Shown: positions 40,621 to 48,611 of the stretch, in pieces
Layout of the letters: each line of letters starts with the position of its first letter
Numbering within the stretch: the first letter of the stretch is position 1
Assembly (NCBI RefSeq): GCF_946885885.1
Contig: NZ_CAMPHN010000016.1
Span: forward strand, 1-48,611
From: an uncultured Pseudomonas sp.
GTDB lineage: Bacteria; Pseudomonadota; Gammaproteobacteria; Pseudomonadales; Pseudomonadaceae
Direction: 5' to 3'
DNA: 48,611 nucleotides
Translations under genes and position numbers: made by a program
The notes under the pieces: generated by a model
What the model was told of the DNA's origin: nothing
Database searches by the model: none
Seen by the model: only the letters and a program-made list of their open reading frames with translations

Positions 40621-40717
40621 GTGGGTGCGCTCGCCAGCCCTGGCCATGGTTGGAGAACCCGCAAACCCACGGCCTGTGAACCCCGGCAGATGCCGGCTCA
40701 CCCCATCGGAGAAACGC

Positions 40718-41683
40718 ATGAACAGCAGCACGCTACCCCGCAGCATCCAAGCCCAGGCAGACGCCGCCAACACGGCGATCGCAGAACTGAACCATTCTCC
40801 GCAGACCGAGAATCCCGCCGATGCGGCTCCCGCTCAGCCGGCTGAACCTGCACAACCATCGCCGGCCACCGCTGCCCCGCAAGAACCTGCCCAGCAACCA
40901 GTTGAAACCCGGGACGCCAGCTACTGGCAGCACCGCTTCAACGTGATGAAGGGCAAGTACGACGCGGAAGTACCCCAGCTCAACTCCAGGATCAACGAGC
41001 TTACCCGCCAGCTGCAGGAGGCACAGCGCGCAGCTCCGGTTGCCAGTGCTCCCCAGCGCGCCCAGGAAGCGCTCGCCGATCTTTCCCAGGAAGAGCTGGA
41101 CCAGTTCGGCCCCGATCTGGTCGCCCTCGTCCAACGCATCGCCAGCAAGGTTGCGGCGCCGGCATCGCCGGCCAGCACCGCCGAACTGGAGACGCTGCGT
41201 AGCGAAGTCGGTCAGTTGAAGGATGAGCGGCAGCAGGACGCTACCGCGCGATTTTGGACGGACTTAGAGCGGGCGGTGCCGAGCTTCCGTGAGATCAACG
41301 GCGACCAGCGTTTCCACGCCTGGCTTGCCGAAGTCGATGCGGTAACCGGCCTGCCGCGGCAGCAGCTGCTTGCCAATGCACAGCAGGACCTCAGCGCGTA
41401 CCGCGTGGCGGCTCTGTTCAACCAATTCACGCAATTCAATCCCGCTGCCGCTCAGCCGGCCGTGAAGCCCACTCCCCAGGTTCCGGAAGATCAGATTCAG
41501 CCTGGCCAGAGCCGCGCTGGTGGCGATGTCGTACAGCCATCGTCCCAGCTGCGCACCTGGTCGTCGGCTGAAATCTCGGCCTTCTACAAGGACAAGGCGG
41601 CGGGCAAGTACAGCCAGGCAGATGCGACAGCACTCGAAGCCGACATCTTTGCCGCCCAGAAACAGGGTCGCATCACCGCATAA
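40718..41683 (+). CDS. scaffolding protein
   Basis: A 321-residue, highly helical protein rich in Ala, Gln, Pro and Glu, with a coiled-coil (PQLNSRINELTRQLQEAQRA) and a short C-terminal helix of mixed charge. Size and position between portal and coat match scaffolds of P22-like phages (303 residues in P22). The ATG at 40718 follows GGAGAAACG. It directs coat assembly and leaves the mature head. Confidence 0.72.
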   Translation: MNSSTLPRSIQAQADAANTAIAELNHSPQTENPADAAPAQPAEPAQPSPATAAPQEPAQQPVETRDASYWQHRFNVMKGKYDAEVPQLNSRINELTRQLQEAQRAAPVASAPQRAQEALADLSQEELDQFGPDLVALVQRIASKVAAPASPASTAELETLRSEVGQLKDERQQDATARFWTDLERAVPSFREINGDQRFHAWLAEVDAVTGLPRQQLLANAQQDLSAYRVAALFNQFTQFNPAAAQPAVKPTPQVPEDQIQPGQSRAGGDVVQPSSQLRTWSSAEISAFYKDKAAGKYSQADATALEADIFAAQKQGRITA

Positions 41684-41727
41684 CCGCGGCCCAGTAACGC
41701 CGGGAGGCGTAACACAGGAGAAACACC

Positions 41728-42669
41728 ATGGCCGGTCCAACCCGTGCTGCATTACACCCCGACGTCAGCTCGACTTCGAGCGCCGGATTCATTCCGGCGA
41801 TCTGGTCGGGCAAGTTGGTCGAAAAGCTCTACGCTGCCACCGTATTCGGCGAGATCGCCAATACCGACTACGAAGGCGAGATCAAACAGAAGGGCGATAC
41901 GGTTGAGATCCGTACTGTTCCGACCATCGTCATCAAGGACTATCAGGTCGGTGGCGGACTTCAATACGAGAAGCCGACTTCCGACAAGGTGTCGCTGCAG
42001 ATCGATCAGGCGAAATACTTCGCCTTCGAAGTGAACGATGTCGACGCCTACCAGGCCGATATCAAGCTCATGGATGAGTTTTCCAACGACGGCGGCGAGC
42101 AGATGAAGATCGCCATCGACACCGTCCTGCTGGCCAAGCACTACGCCGATGCGGCAGCTGCCAACTCCGGCGATGACGCCGGGGTGAAGTCCGGCGGCAT
42201 CAACCTCGGTAAGGCCGGCGCCCCGGCGCTGATCACCAAGGACAACGTGCTTGACCTGCTGGTCGACTGCGGCACCGTCCTCGATGAGCAGAACGTGCCG
42301 GAAACCGGCCGCTGGATCGTCCTGCCGGCCTGGATGACCGGCATGCTGAAGAAGTCCGACCTGCGCGATGCCGGCATCATGGGCGACGCTCAGTCGGTGA
42401 TCCGCAACGGCAAGCTGGGCGTGCTGGATCGCTTCACCGTCTATGCCAGCAACAACCTGTCCGTGGTGGATGACGTTGCCGCCAGCAAGAAGTGCACCCA
42501 CGTCCAGTTCGGCCACAAGAAGGCGCTGACCTTCGCCAGCCAGATGACCCAGATGGAGACCCTGCCCAACCCGAGCGACTTCGGGAAGCTGGTGCGCGGC
42601 CTCAACGTTTTCGGTTCGAAGTGCATCGACCCGAATGCCATGGGACACCTCTACGCCGCTCGCGGCTAA
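41728..42669 (+). CDS. major capsid (coat) protein
   Basis: A 313-residue protein with features of phage coat proteins: FIPAIWSGKLVEKLYAATVF, AKYFAFEVNDVDAYQADIKL and GRWIVLPAWMTGMLKKSDLR. GGAGAAACACC precedes the ATG. Follows the scaffold and is expected to be the most abundant product. Likely HK97 fold. Confidence 0.85.
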   Translation: MAGPTRAALHPDVSSTSSAGFIPAIWSGKLVEKLYAATVFGEIANTDYEGEIKQKGDTVEIRTVPTIVIKDYQVGGGLQYEKPTSDKVSLQIDQAKYFAFEVNDVDAYQADIKLMDEFSNDGGEQMKIAIDTVLLAKHYADAAAANSGDDAGVKSGGINLGKAGAPALITKDNVLDLLVDCGTVLDEQNVPETGRWIVLPAWMTGMLKKSDLRDAGIMGDAQSVIRNGKLGVLDRFTVYASNNLSVVDDVAASKKCTHVQFGHKKALTFASQMTQMETLPNPSDFGKLVRGLNVFGSKCIDPNAMGHLYAARG

Positions 42670-42722
42670 ACCACCACGGGAGCCGTCCGCCAGGACGGCT
42701 TTCGTTCATCTGGAGAAACTCC

Positions 42723-43202
42723 ATGAATGAGCAAGAGCTGATTGCCGCGGTGAAAGCCGCGAAGACCAAGGAAGAGCTGGAAGCGCTGGTGAAGGGTGAG
42801 CTGGGCATTGACCTGGACAAGCGTCGTGGTCTGGATACCCTGCGCACGGACATTCTGGCCGGCCTGGGCGCCACTGATGATGCGCAAGAGCAGGGTGGTG
42901 ATACTGGCCAGGCGGACGTTGGCCTGGAGGGGCAGCAGGCTGCCGGCGAACCGGTGGCCGTGCAGCCGCCTGTCGAGGCGCTGGTGGTCGACACTGCCCC
43001 GTCGGCCTCAGCGATCGTCAGCACTCCGACCGAAAGCACTGGCCTGCAACTGGCGCCGGAGCTGCCGGAACTGGACGACGGAGACAACCTGGTATTGGTC
43101 GAGCCTGCGCCGCAGAACCGCCTACTGCGCAACCGTGAGAATGGCCGCGAATTCGTCTGGACTCCCGAACTGGCCAAGCTGCCGCACATGGAAGAGGTGT
43201 AA
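42723..43202 (+). CDS. hypothetical head-region protein (159 aa)
   Basis: Begins MNEQELIAAVKAAKTKEELEAL, a short helical LEM/HeH-like N-terminus, then a Pro/Glu-rich acidic middle and FVWTPELAKLPHMEEV at the end. GGAGAAACTCC precedes the ATG. Placed between coat and adaptor; possibly a minor head protein. Confidence 0.55.
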   Translation: MNEQELIAAVKAAKTKEELEALVKGELGIDLDKRRGLDTLRTDILAGLGATDDAQEQGGDTGQADVGLEGQQAAGEPVAVQPPVEALVVDTAPSASAIVSTPTESTGLQLAPELPELDDGDNLVLVEPAPQNRLLRNRENGREFVWTPELAKLPHMEEV

Positions 43203-43205
43203 CGG

Positions 43206-43880
43206 ATGTCGGTTTCGGTCGGCGACGTGCTCCGGCGTGCACGGACGATCCTGCAGGAGACCACCTCGAACGGTACTCGCTGGACAAACATGGAGCTGCT
43301 GGACTGGCTCAACGAGGCCTATGCGGTGGTGCTGGGCATTCGCCCTGGTGCGAATGTGGTTACGGCGGAAATGACCTGCGTTGCGGGTACCCGGCAGGCT
43401 ATTCCGGCCGCCGGTGAGCGGCTGATAGATGTGATCAGGAATACCGCAGGCAGCGCCAAGGGCCTGGCGGTGACTCCGATCCTGCGCAGCCAACTGAATG
43501 CGGCCCGACCGCGCTGGCATGGCGAGGCGAATACTGACGCGATCGAGCATTTCCTGTTCGAGGCTGACGATCCGCGCGCCTTCTACGTTTACCCGCCGGC
43601 AACGGCTACCGCCAAGCTGGAGGTAGCCTTTTCGGTTGTGCCGGCGCCTCACGGTATGGCTGAAGCCAAGCCGGATTCGACCCAGGCGCTGCGCCTGCCT
43701 GACACCTACGCGCCGATTCTGGTCGACCTGGTGCTGTCCAGGGCGTTCACCAAGGACGCAGAAGGCGGTGCCAACCAGGCCAGGGCATCCATGCACCTGC
43801 AAGCCGCCCAGGGCGCGCTGGGCCTGAAAATCCAAGGCGAAACAACCTCAAGTCCGAACGCTGACGCGGGGGCTCAATGA
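43206..43880 (+). CDS. phage adaptor / head-completion protein
   Basis: A 224-residue protein with an N-terminal helical part typical of head-tail adaptors (VGDVLRRARTILQETT; WTNMELLDWLNEAYAVVLGIRPG) and a C-terminal helical hairpin (LPDTYAPILVDLVLSRAFTKD). It resembles adaptors listed as DUF6682 in Pseudomonas phages. It would bind below the portal. Overlaps the next gene by four bases. Confidence 0.65.
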   Translation: MSVSVGDVLRRARTILQETTSNGTRWTNMELLDWLNEAYAVVLGIRPGANVVTAEMTCVAGTRQAIPAAGERLIDVIRNTAGSAKGLAVTPILRSQLNAARPRWHGEANTDAIEHFLFEADDPRAFYVYPPATATAKLEVAFSVVPAPHGMAEAKPDSTQALRLPDTYAPILVDLVLSRAFTKDAEGGANQARASMHLQAAQGALGLKIQGETTSSPNADAGAQ

Positions 43881-44437
43881 ATCTCAACGAGCTGATCGAC
43901 TTGCTGGCAGTCGATTTTCCGGGCTGCCCGCGCGCCACCCTGCGCGACATGCTGCGCTGGGCTCAGCGTGAGCTGTGCGCCGAGGGCAACGCATGGATCG
44001 TCAACGATGGCCCGGCAGTGGTTGCTGCGCAGTCCGATACACCTGAAATCGAGGTGCCGCCAGGTGCCGAGGTCCTACGCATCTTTTGGCTAAAAGACGA
44101 TGGCCGGACGCTGACCCCGGGCGATGCCTACTGGCAGCCCAGCGCAAGCGCCGTGGCTTTCCGGTACATGCCATCCAGTGATGAGCTGGAAGGTGCCCTG
44201 GTCTGCCGTCCGGTAGCAGGTCGAGATATGCCGGCCGACCTAATTAGCCGCTGGTCTGGGGCATTGGAGCACGGCGCCAAGTACAAGCTGTTCGCCATGC
44301 CGCAGCCCTGGCGTGATCTGTCCTTGAGCGAGTACCACAACCACCATTTCCAGGGTGCTCAGGCCGAGTCCAAGCACCTGGCTTCCGCTGGCCACCAGCA
44401 CGGCAGCGTGCGCATGCAAGTGCCGAATTTCGTCTGA
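43877..44437 (+). CDS. hypothetical virion protein (186 aa)
   Basis: Helical N-terminus (MNLNELIDLLAVDFPGCPRATL, RWAQRELCAEGN) followed by beta-rich sequence and HNHHFQGAQAESK. The arrangement resembles a second connector or tail-tube component. Overlaps the adaptor gene by ATGA. No certain family. Confidence 0.55.
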   Translation: MNLNELIDLLAVDFPGCPRATLRDMLRWAQRELCAEGNAWIVNDGPAVVAAQSDTPEIEVPPGAEVLRIFWLKDDGRTLTPGDAYWQPSASAVAFRYMPSSDELEGALVCRPVAGRDMPADLISRWSGALEHGAKYKLFAMPQPWRDLSLSEYHNHHFQGAQAESKHLASAGHQHGSVRMQVPNFV

Positions 44438-44479
44438 CCGCTCCACCCTTAACCTATATCCAGCCCGGGAGGGCCGATC

Positions 44480-44908
44480 ATGTCTGCAGCATCCAATTTT
44501 CTCGAATCCGCTCTGCTTGAGCACTTCCGCGGCACTCAGTTGCCACTGCCTTCAAACTTCTTCGTGGCACTGCACACTGCCGACCCGACCGATGCTGCGA
44601 ATGCCACCGAAGTGGCTCTGGCGTCCTGGCCGTCCTACGTTCGCCAGACCGTTGGCACGCCACTCTCTTCGGCCTGGACCGCCTCTGCTGATGAGGCGGG
44701 TGGCGGCAAGCAAATCACCAATGCCAATACCTTGAACTTCCCCGCCAATAACGGCGCGGCGTCCGTTCAGGTTACCCACTTCTCGATCTGGGACTCGGGG
44801 AACGGCGGCAACATGTGGGCTCACGCGCCGCTGACCGCACCGAAGACCATTGACCCTACCGACATCTTCTCGGCGATTCCTGGCGCGTTGCGCCTGATCT
44901 CCCGCTAA
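44480..44908 (+). CDS. phage tail fibre-like protein (142 aa)
   Basis: FLESALLEHFRGTQLPLPSN and FFVALHTADPTDAANATEV, then VRQTVGTPLSSAW and VTHFSIWDSGNGGNMW: the pattern of a widespread small tail protein family whose sequence begins with a helix and then reads like a short fibre module. GGGAGGG precedes the ATG. Confidence 0.65.
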   Translation: MSAASNFLESALLEHFRGTQLPLPSNFFVALHTADPTDAANATEVALASWPSYVRQTVGTPLSSAWTASADEAGGGKQITNANTLNFPANNGAASVQVTHFSIWDSGNGGNMWAHAPLTAPKTIDPTDIFSAIPGALRLISR

Positions 44909-44918
44909 GGGGTAGACC

Positions 44919-46064
44919 GTGCGCCTGAACGGTTCAACGCTCAATCGACGCCGGCTCAACGGGGGCAGGCGCTTGCCTGTCTACGGAACTGGCCAGGCCG
45001 TGGCCATGGTCACGGCCGATCTCGCAGCGACCCGAATCGTCCATGGCGCAGGCGATGCAGTGCAGCACCTGGTCGGCGGCTTCCTCGCGAGCGCCATTCG
45101 TAAGGCCGGAGGGGTCTGGTTGTGCACGGTGGATGCCGAGCTGGCCCAGACCGTCGCTCGAAATGGAACGGGCCAGGCCGTGCTCGAGGTGGCGGCTGAT
45201 CTGTTCTACTCGAGGACGGTGCTCGGCTTCGGTTCAGCCGTTCTTGGGCTGGGGCTACAGGGCCACGTCGGTGTGGTGTTCATCGACGGGCAGGCCGCCA
45301 TTCACCCGATACAAGTGGAGCTGGATGCGGCGAAGTTGGTGATGGGGCAGGGAGTCGCAGCAGTAAGCCTGGGCGGCTCCCTCGACCCTTCGGCTATTCG
45401 CCGGCTTGCTGCTGAGCTTGTGCCACTGGAGATGGGCGGAACTCTGGAGGCCTCCCATATCGATGCGGGTGGTGTGCGGCACATCGGCTTCGCCGGCACG
45501 GCCCCGCTTCACCTGGAAGCTCAGGATGCCGGGATGCTGCGGCAGGCCTTTATCGGCTCGCTGGACTTCGATCTGCAGGGCGTCGGCAGCGGCTCGCTGA
45601 TCAAGCCCACGCTCGCCGGCGAGGCGGTGCTGGGGCTGGGGATGTTCGGTGCCTTCCATGCCGTCCGGAAGATTCAGGGCCGCGCGCTGCTGCAGACCCA
45701 TACCGAAGGCGATGGCGCTGTGACCGTCCGAGGAGAGGGCGAGATGGTGCTGGCGCTATTCGCCCAGGCCACCGGTTACAAGCGGACTTATCCGCAGCTC
45801 GACGCGGCACTTACCCGCATCGACAGCCAGTTGGATGGCACGCGCGAGGCCCGCGGCGGCGGCTCTGTCGAGATCGGCCTGGAGATGTCGGCCACCGGCA
45901 TTCGGCGCCGGTTTGGCAAAGGCGTCGCCATCATCGAGGTCCTCGGCGAATCCGATAGTTACCTCAACCCCAATGCCGAAGACCCCACCGAAGAAACCTT
46001 CTCTCGGCTGGCGGTGCTGCGCGACTTCTCGCGTCCGGCCACAGCTCGCGAATGGAGACGATGA
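44919..46064 (+). CDS. beta-rich structural protein with internal repeats (381 aa)
   Basis: GTG start with AAGGGG upstream. The protein starts MRLNGSTLNRRRLNGG and then has several imperfect ~50-residue units, rich in Gly/Ala/Val with a recurring GxGxAVxxLxxxxxG-like core (GTGQAVAMVTADL, GTGQAVLEVAADL, GFGSAVLGLGLQG, GQGVAAVSLGG). This suggests a repetitive beta fold in the virion tail. No family recognised. Confidence 0.6.
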   Translation: MRLNGSTLNRRRLNGGRRLPVYGTGQAVAMVTADLAATRIVHGAGDAVQHLVGGFLASAIRKAGGVWLCTVDAELAQTVARNGTGQAVLEVAADLFYSRTVLGFGSAVLGLGLQGHVGVVFIDGQAAIHPIQVELDAAKLVMGQGVAAVSLGGSLDPSAIRRLAAELVPLEMGGTLEASHIDAGGVRHIGFAGTAPLHLEAQDAGMLRQAFIGSLDFDLQGVGSGSLIKPTLAGEAVLGLGMFGAFHAVRKIQGRALLQTHTEGDGAVTVRGEGEMVLALFAQATGYKRTYPQLDAALTRIDSQLDGTREARGGGSVEIGLEMSATGIRRRFGKGVAIIEVLGESDSYLNPNAEDPTEETFSRLAVLRDFSRPATAREWRR

Positions 46065-46346
46065 ATGAAGCTGGGAACCTTTCCCAAGCAGCCCTCTGAG
46101 CGGCTGAGCAAGTCGGTCCTCTACGTCGATGCCTTGGACGATGGCGACGAGATCGCCGTGGTGATGTCCTGCACGGCCGAACCGGCTGGCCTGACGGTGG
46201 TGCCGACGCTAGTTGACGCCAATCGTGTCCGCCTCTGGGTCAGTGATGGTGCTGACGGCGTGGCCTACAAGATCACCGTCAGGGTACAGACCGCCGGCGG
46301 TGAAATTTTCGAAGATGAATTGACCTGTCGGGTGCGCGAAGTATGA
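46065..46346 (+). CDS. fibre-tail adaptor-like protein (93 aa)
   Basis: Begins MKLGTFPKQPSERLSKSVLY and ends with an Ig-like beta pattern (VRLWVSDGADGVAYKITVRVQ; FEDELTCRVREV) found in small proteins listed as phage fibre-tail adaptors. It is four bases into the tail fibre gene (ATGA overlap), supporting a role in attaching that fibre. Confidence 0.65.
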   Translation: MKLGTFPKQPSERLSKSVLYVDALDDGDEIAVVMSCTAEPAGLTVVPTLVDANRVRLWVSDGADGVAYKITVRVQTAGGEIFEDELTCRVREV

Positions 46347-48100
46347 AACAACTCTTTGTGAACAACGTCGTCACCGCCTTACTCGGCGAGGTAGCGGCTG
46401 GCGACGGCATTCTTGTTGTAGCCAGTGCTGCAGGACTCCCCACACCGGTGGGCGGACAATTCTTCCTGCTGACCCTGATCGGGCTGGACACCAACGGCAA
46501 CGAGGTACTCTGGGAAGTCGTCAAGGTGACGGCCAGGACCGGCAACACGCTCACCGTTGCACGCGGTCAAGACAATACCGCAGCACATGCCTGGCCGGAT
46601 GGCACGCTGGTCGAGGCCCGCCTGACCGCCGGCTCCATGGATGGCAAGGAAGACGTCATTGCTGCAGGGACGGCAGCGCAGTTCTGGCGCGGCGACAAGA
46701 CCTGGCAGGATCTGGCGACGTCTGTTCGCGCGGCTGTGCTGACCGGCCTGTCCACGGCGACCGCCACAGCGGTGATCGCCGCTGACTCGGTGCTGGCCGC
46801 TATCGGCAAGCTGCAAGGGCAAATCAACTCGCTGAGCACCGGTAAGTTGGACGCCAACGCCAACGCCGTGTCGGCCACCAAGCTGGCGACGGCCCGCACC
46901 GTCGCATTGACCGGCGACGTGACCGGCTCGGGCAGCTTCGACGGCACGGGTAACCTAACCATCACTGCGACCGTGGGTGACGACTCGCACAGCCACATCA
47001 TCGCCAATGTGGACGGCCTGCAGGCGGCGCTGGACGCGAAACTGGCGGTGGGCGGTGGGCGAGTGACCGGCAACCTGACCGTGGATACCGGCATCGATGG
47101 CGGTTACGGCAATGGCAATGGCGGCAGTTCGGCCTGGGCTGCTTGTATCTGGGGCATGGGGCAGTCGTACGATGGTGTAGGAGTGAACGAGTCGTTTGCG
47201 CCCACCAGCATGTACGGCATGGCCTGGATACGTGGCCTGCACGCAAGTCATGACACTCAGATCGGTGAGGGTGTGTACGTCTATCAGGCCGGCAACCTGA
47301 AGGGCGGCATTGGTTCTGCAGGTATCAAGACCACCGGCGTCTTCTACGGATCCGGCGCTGGCCTTACCTCGCTCAATGCGGCCAATCTGTCCTCCGGCAT
47401 TGTGCCCGACGCTCGCCTGTCAGGTACCTATACCGGGGTGAGCATCACCGGCAACGCGGCGACTGCCACCACTTTGGGCGGGCTGACGGCAACCATAGCC
47501 GAGCTGAACTACATGGACGGAGTGACTGCCAGCGTCCAGACCCAGCTCAATGCTAAGGCGGCCAGCTCGCACACCCATGACTACTGGACGCCGGACACCC
47601 CCATTTCTGGCTGGTATCGCAGCACCGGCGCAGTGGGTTGGTACAACAACACCTACGGTGGTGGCATTCACATGAGCGACACCACTTGGGTACGGGTGTA
47701 TGGCTCTAAAGCGTTCTATGTCGCCAACAGCATCGCCGCGACAGGCAACATCACAGCCTACTACTCGGACGAGCGCCTCAAGGAGAACATCCGGCCAATC
47801 GTCAACGCCCTTGGGGCGGTCGGCTCGCTGCGCGGGGTGCGCTACAACGCGAATGCCTTAGCCCAGACCTTCGGCTACGACCGCAATAAGGCAGAGGTGG
47901 GCCTGCTGGCTCAGGACGTTCAGCGAGTTATGCCGGAAGCGGTTGAGCGCGCGCCGTTTGACATTGACGGCAAAACGGGCGGTTCGGTGACCGGCGAGGA
48001 CTACCTGACCCTGAAGTACGAGCGCTTGGTACCGCTACTGGTTGAGGCAATAAAGGAGCTGGGCGCTGAAGTGGAGGCACTCAAACATGGCGCTGCCTAG
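46343..48100 (+). CDS. tail fibre with S74 intramolecular chaperone
   Basis: A 585-residue fibre. N-terminal attachment part, then repeats of the phage-fibre type (VSATKLATARTVALTGDVTG; ANLSSGIVPDARLSGTYTG) and a receptor-facing region. The C-terminal domain has SDERLKENI (475-483), the hallmark of peptidase_S74 chaperones: it trimerises the fibre and then cuts itself off using the Ser475-Asp pair and Lys480. The last coiled part is LLVEAIKELGAEVEAL. Overlaps the next gene by 14 bases. Confidence 0.88.
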   Translation: MKQLFVNNVVTALLGEVAAGDGILVVASAAGLPTPVGGQFFLLTLIGLDTNGNEVLWEVVKVTARTGNTLTVARGQDNTAAHAWPDGTLVEARLTAGSMDGKEDVIAAGTAAQFWRGDKTWQDLATSVRAAVLTGLSTATATAVIAADSVLAAIGKLQGQINSLSTGKLDANANAVSATKLATARTVALTGDVTGSGSFDGTGNLTITATVGDDSHSHIIANVDGLQAALDAKLAVGGGRVTGNLTVDTGIDGGYGNGNGGSSAWAACIWGMGQSYDGVGVNESFAPTSMYGMAWIRGLHASHDTQIGEGVYVYQAGNLKGGIGSAGIKTTGVFYGSGAGLTSLNAANLSSGIVPDARLSGTYTGVSITGNAATATTLGGLTATIAELNYMDGVTASVQTQLNAKAASSHTHDYWTPDTPISGWYRSTGAVGWYNNTYGGGIHMSDTTWVRVYGSKAFYVANSIAATGNITAYYSDERLKENIRPIVNALGAVGSLRGVRYNANALAQTFGYDRNKAEVGLLAQDVQRVMPEAVERAPFDIDGKTGGSVTGEDYLTLKYERLVPLLVEAIKELGAEVEALKHGAA

Positions 48101-48611
48101 TTCCGGCGCAATCAGTTTTAGCCAACTCAATACGGAGAGAGGGCAGAGCGCTACTGCCACGGTCAGCCTCAATGATGCCGATGCGCGCACCCTGGCCGGA
48201 AAGCCGAGCGGACTGATCTCGATGAGCGACCTGCTCGGCAAGAGCTGGATCAAGGCATACACCATCAGCACCGCCCAGGTGAACGCCAACCTGCGCATTC
48301 TGGCAAATGCAGCTGGCTATGCGGGTGAGGTTGCTCGAGTGCAAATCACCGTCAACGCGGCAGTCACATCCAATTCGACGGCTACTCCAGCGATGGATCT
48401 TGGCACCTGGCCAGCTGGGGTCGATCTGGAGGTGATCGTCAATTCGACGGTGATCGCTTATGCAGGTGCCGGTGGCGCTGGCGGATACCAGCGTTCGGGC
48501 TATCCCGGTGCGGCTGGTGGTCCGGCGATGAGAGCCAACGCCATTACCGGTGGCTCTATCTCCATCACTCTGGGTGCATCTGGCGCGGTGCGCGGTGGCG
48601 GTGGCGGTGGT
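48087..48611 (+). CDS. glycine-rich tail/adhesin-like protein, cut by window end
   Basis: An ATG at 48087 opens a frame that stays open to the last base (175 codons). MALPSSGAISFSQLN is the N-terminus of a common family of small phage tail proteins; from about residue 130 the sequence becomes Gly/Ala-rich (AGAGGAGGYQRSGYPGAAGG; RGGGGGG), as in glycine-rich receptor-binding adhesins placed after tail fibres. It probably determines host range together with the S74 fibre. C-terminus is missing. Confidence 0.7.
   Translation, partial: MALPSSGAISFSQLNTERGQSATATVSLNDADARTLAGKPSGLISMSDLLGKSWIKAYTISTAQVNANLRILANAAGYAGEVARVQITVNAAVTSNSTATPAMDLGTWPAGVDLEVIVNSTVIAYAGAGGAGGYQRSGYPGAAGGPAMRANAITGGSISITLGASGAVRGGGGGG

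Larger units (their letters stand above)
10821..48611. mobile_element. lambdoid prophage, left end present, right end beyond window
   Basis: Continuous phage gene content from int (10841) to a tail gene cut by the window end. It includes int/xis, left recombination arm, repressor/cro immunity region, O/P replication genes, RusA, lysis genes, terminase, portal, scaffold, coat and tail fibre. The left junction (attL) must lie near 10821-10850 or within the 3' end of int; the two 7-base AGGGCTT copies at 10821-10827 and 10843-10849 are too short to call as the core. Gene order and the 728-residue portal suggest a P22/F116-like short-tailed phage. Confidence 0.93.

Overview
The window is chromosome of a Pseudomonas-like gammaproteobacterium (high-GC codon use, Pseudomonas-type YbiT, AzoR, UppP and DUF1294/DUF3429 proteins) carrying the first ~37.8 kb of an integrated lambdoid prophage. 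The junction lies just upstream of ybiT near 10821-10840, and the right end of the prophage is beyond the window.

Host part (1-10820): a RoxA/MauG-superfamily di-heme cytochrome c, a DUF3429 membrane protein, a conserved hypothetical, a Cache-domain chemoreceptor, undecaprenyl-diphosphatase UppP, an epoxide-hydrolase-like alpha/beta hydrolase, a DUF1294 membrane protein, a LysR regulator divergent from the azoreductase gene azoR, and the ABC-F ATPase ybiT. The LysR gene is broken by a 19-bp tandem duplication; removing one copy restores a normal-length 299-aa protein.

Prophage left arm (10841-23995, mainly minus strand): one leftward early unit starts at an operator-overlapped promoter at 23954-23982. 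It has a boxA-like antitermination site and a ~360-nt leader, then csrA, a branched C4-like RNA, small genes, a RecB/Cas4-like exonuclease plus RecT-like annealing protein, an FtsK-gamma winged-helix protein, an SMC/RecF-like ATPase, a DnaQ-type exonuclease, two DNA methyltransferase-like genes, and xis/int. AT-rich plus-strand cargo (13111-15033) interrupts it, including a protein with an HNH-like zinc motif.

Immunity region (23954-28842): an S24-type repressor faces a Cro-like gene, and an identical 15-bp palindromic operator occurs near both early promoters. Downstream of the repressor on the same strand, in the position of lambda cI-rexA-rexB, lie a small membrane protein, a three-helix membrane protein fused in frame to a CsrA-like domain (with a strong internal start that could also release free CsrA), a secreted SNase/Excalibur nuclease, and an overlapping pair of a 333-aa soluble protein and a 166-aa four-helix membrane protein with RexAB-like architecture. 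A perfect LexA box controls a neighbouring DUF1654 gene.

Right arm (28624-48611, plus strand): cro, small genes, O-like and P-like replication proteins with 11-bp-spaced iterons inside the O-like gene, RusA, a protein in the Q position, a pair of CRISPR-type-I-E-like repeats 60 bp apart ending at a terminator, a structured late leader, a dual-start holin and Rz/Rz1 spanins. Then come terS, terL, a P22-sized portal, scaffold, coat, adaptors, tail/fibre proteins, an S74-chaperone tail fibre and the start of a glycine-rich adhesin-like protein. The order and the absence of a tape-measure gene so far suggest a short-tailed (P22/F116-like) phage. No endolysin gene is seen in the window, and no tRNA or rRNA gene was recognised.
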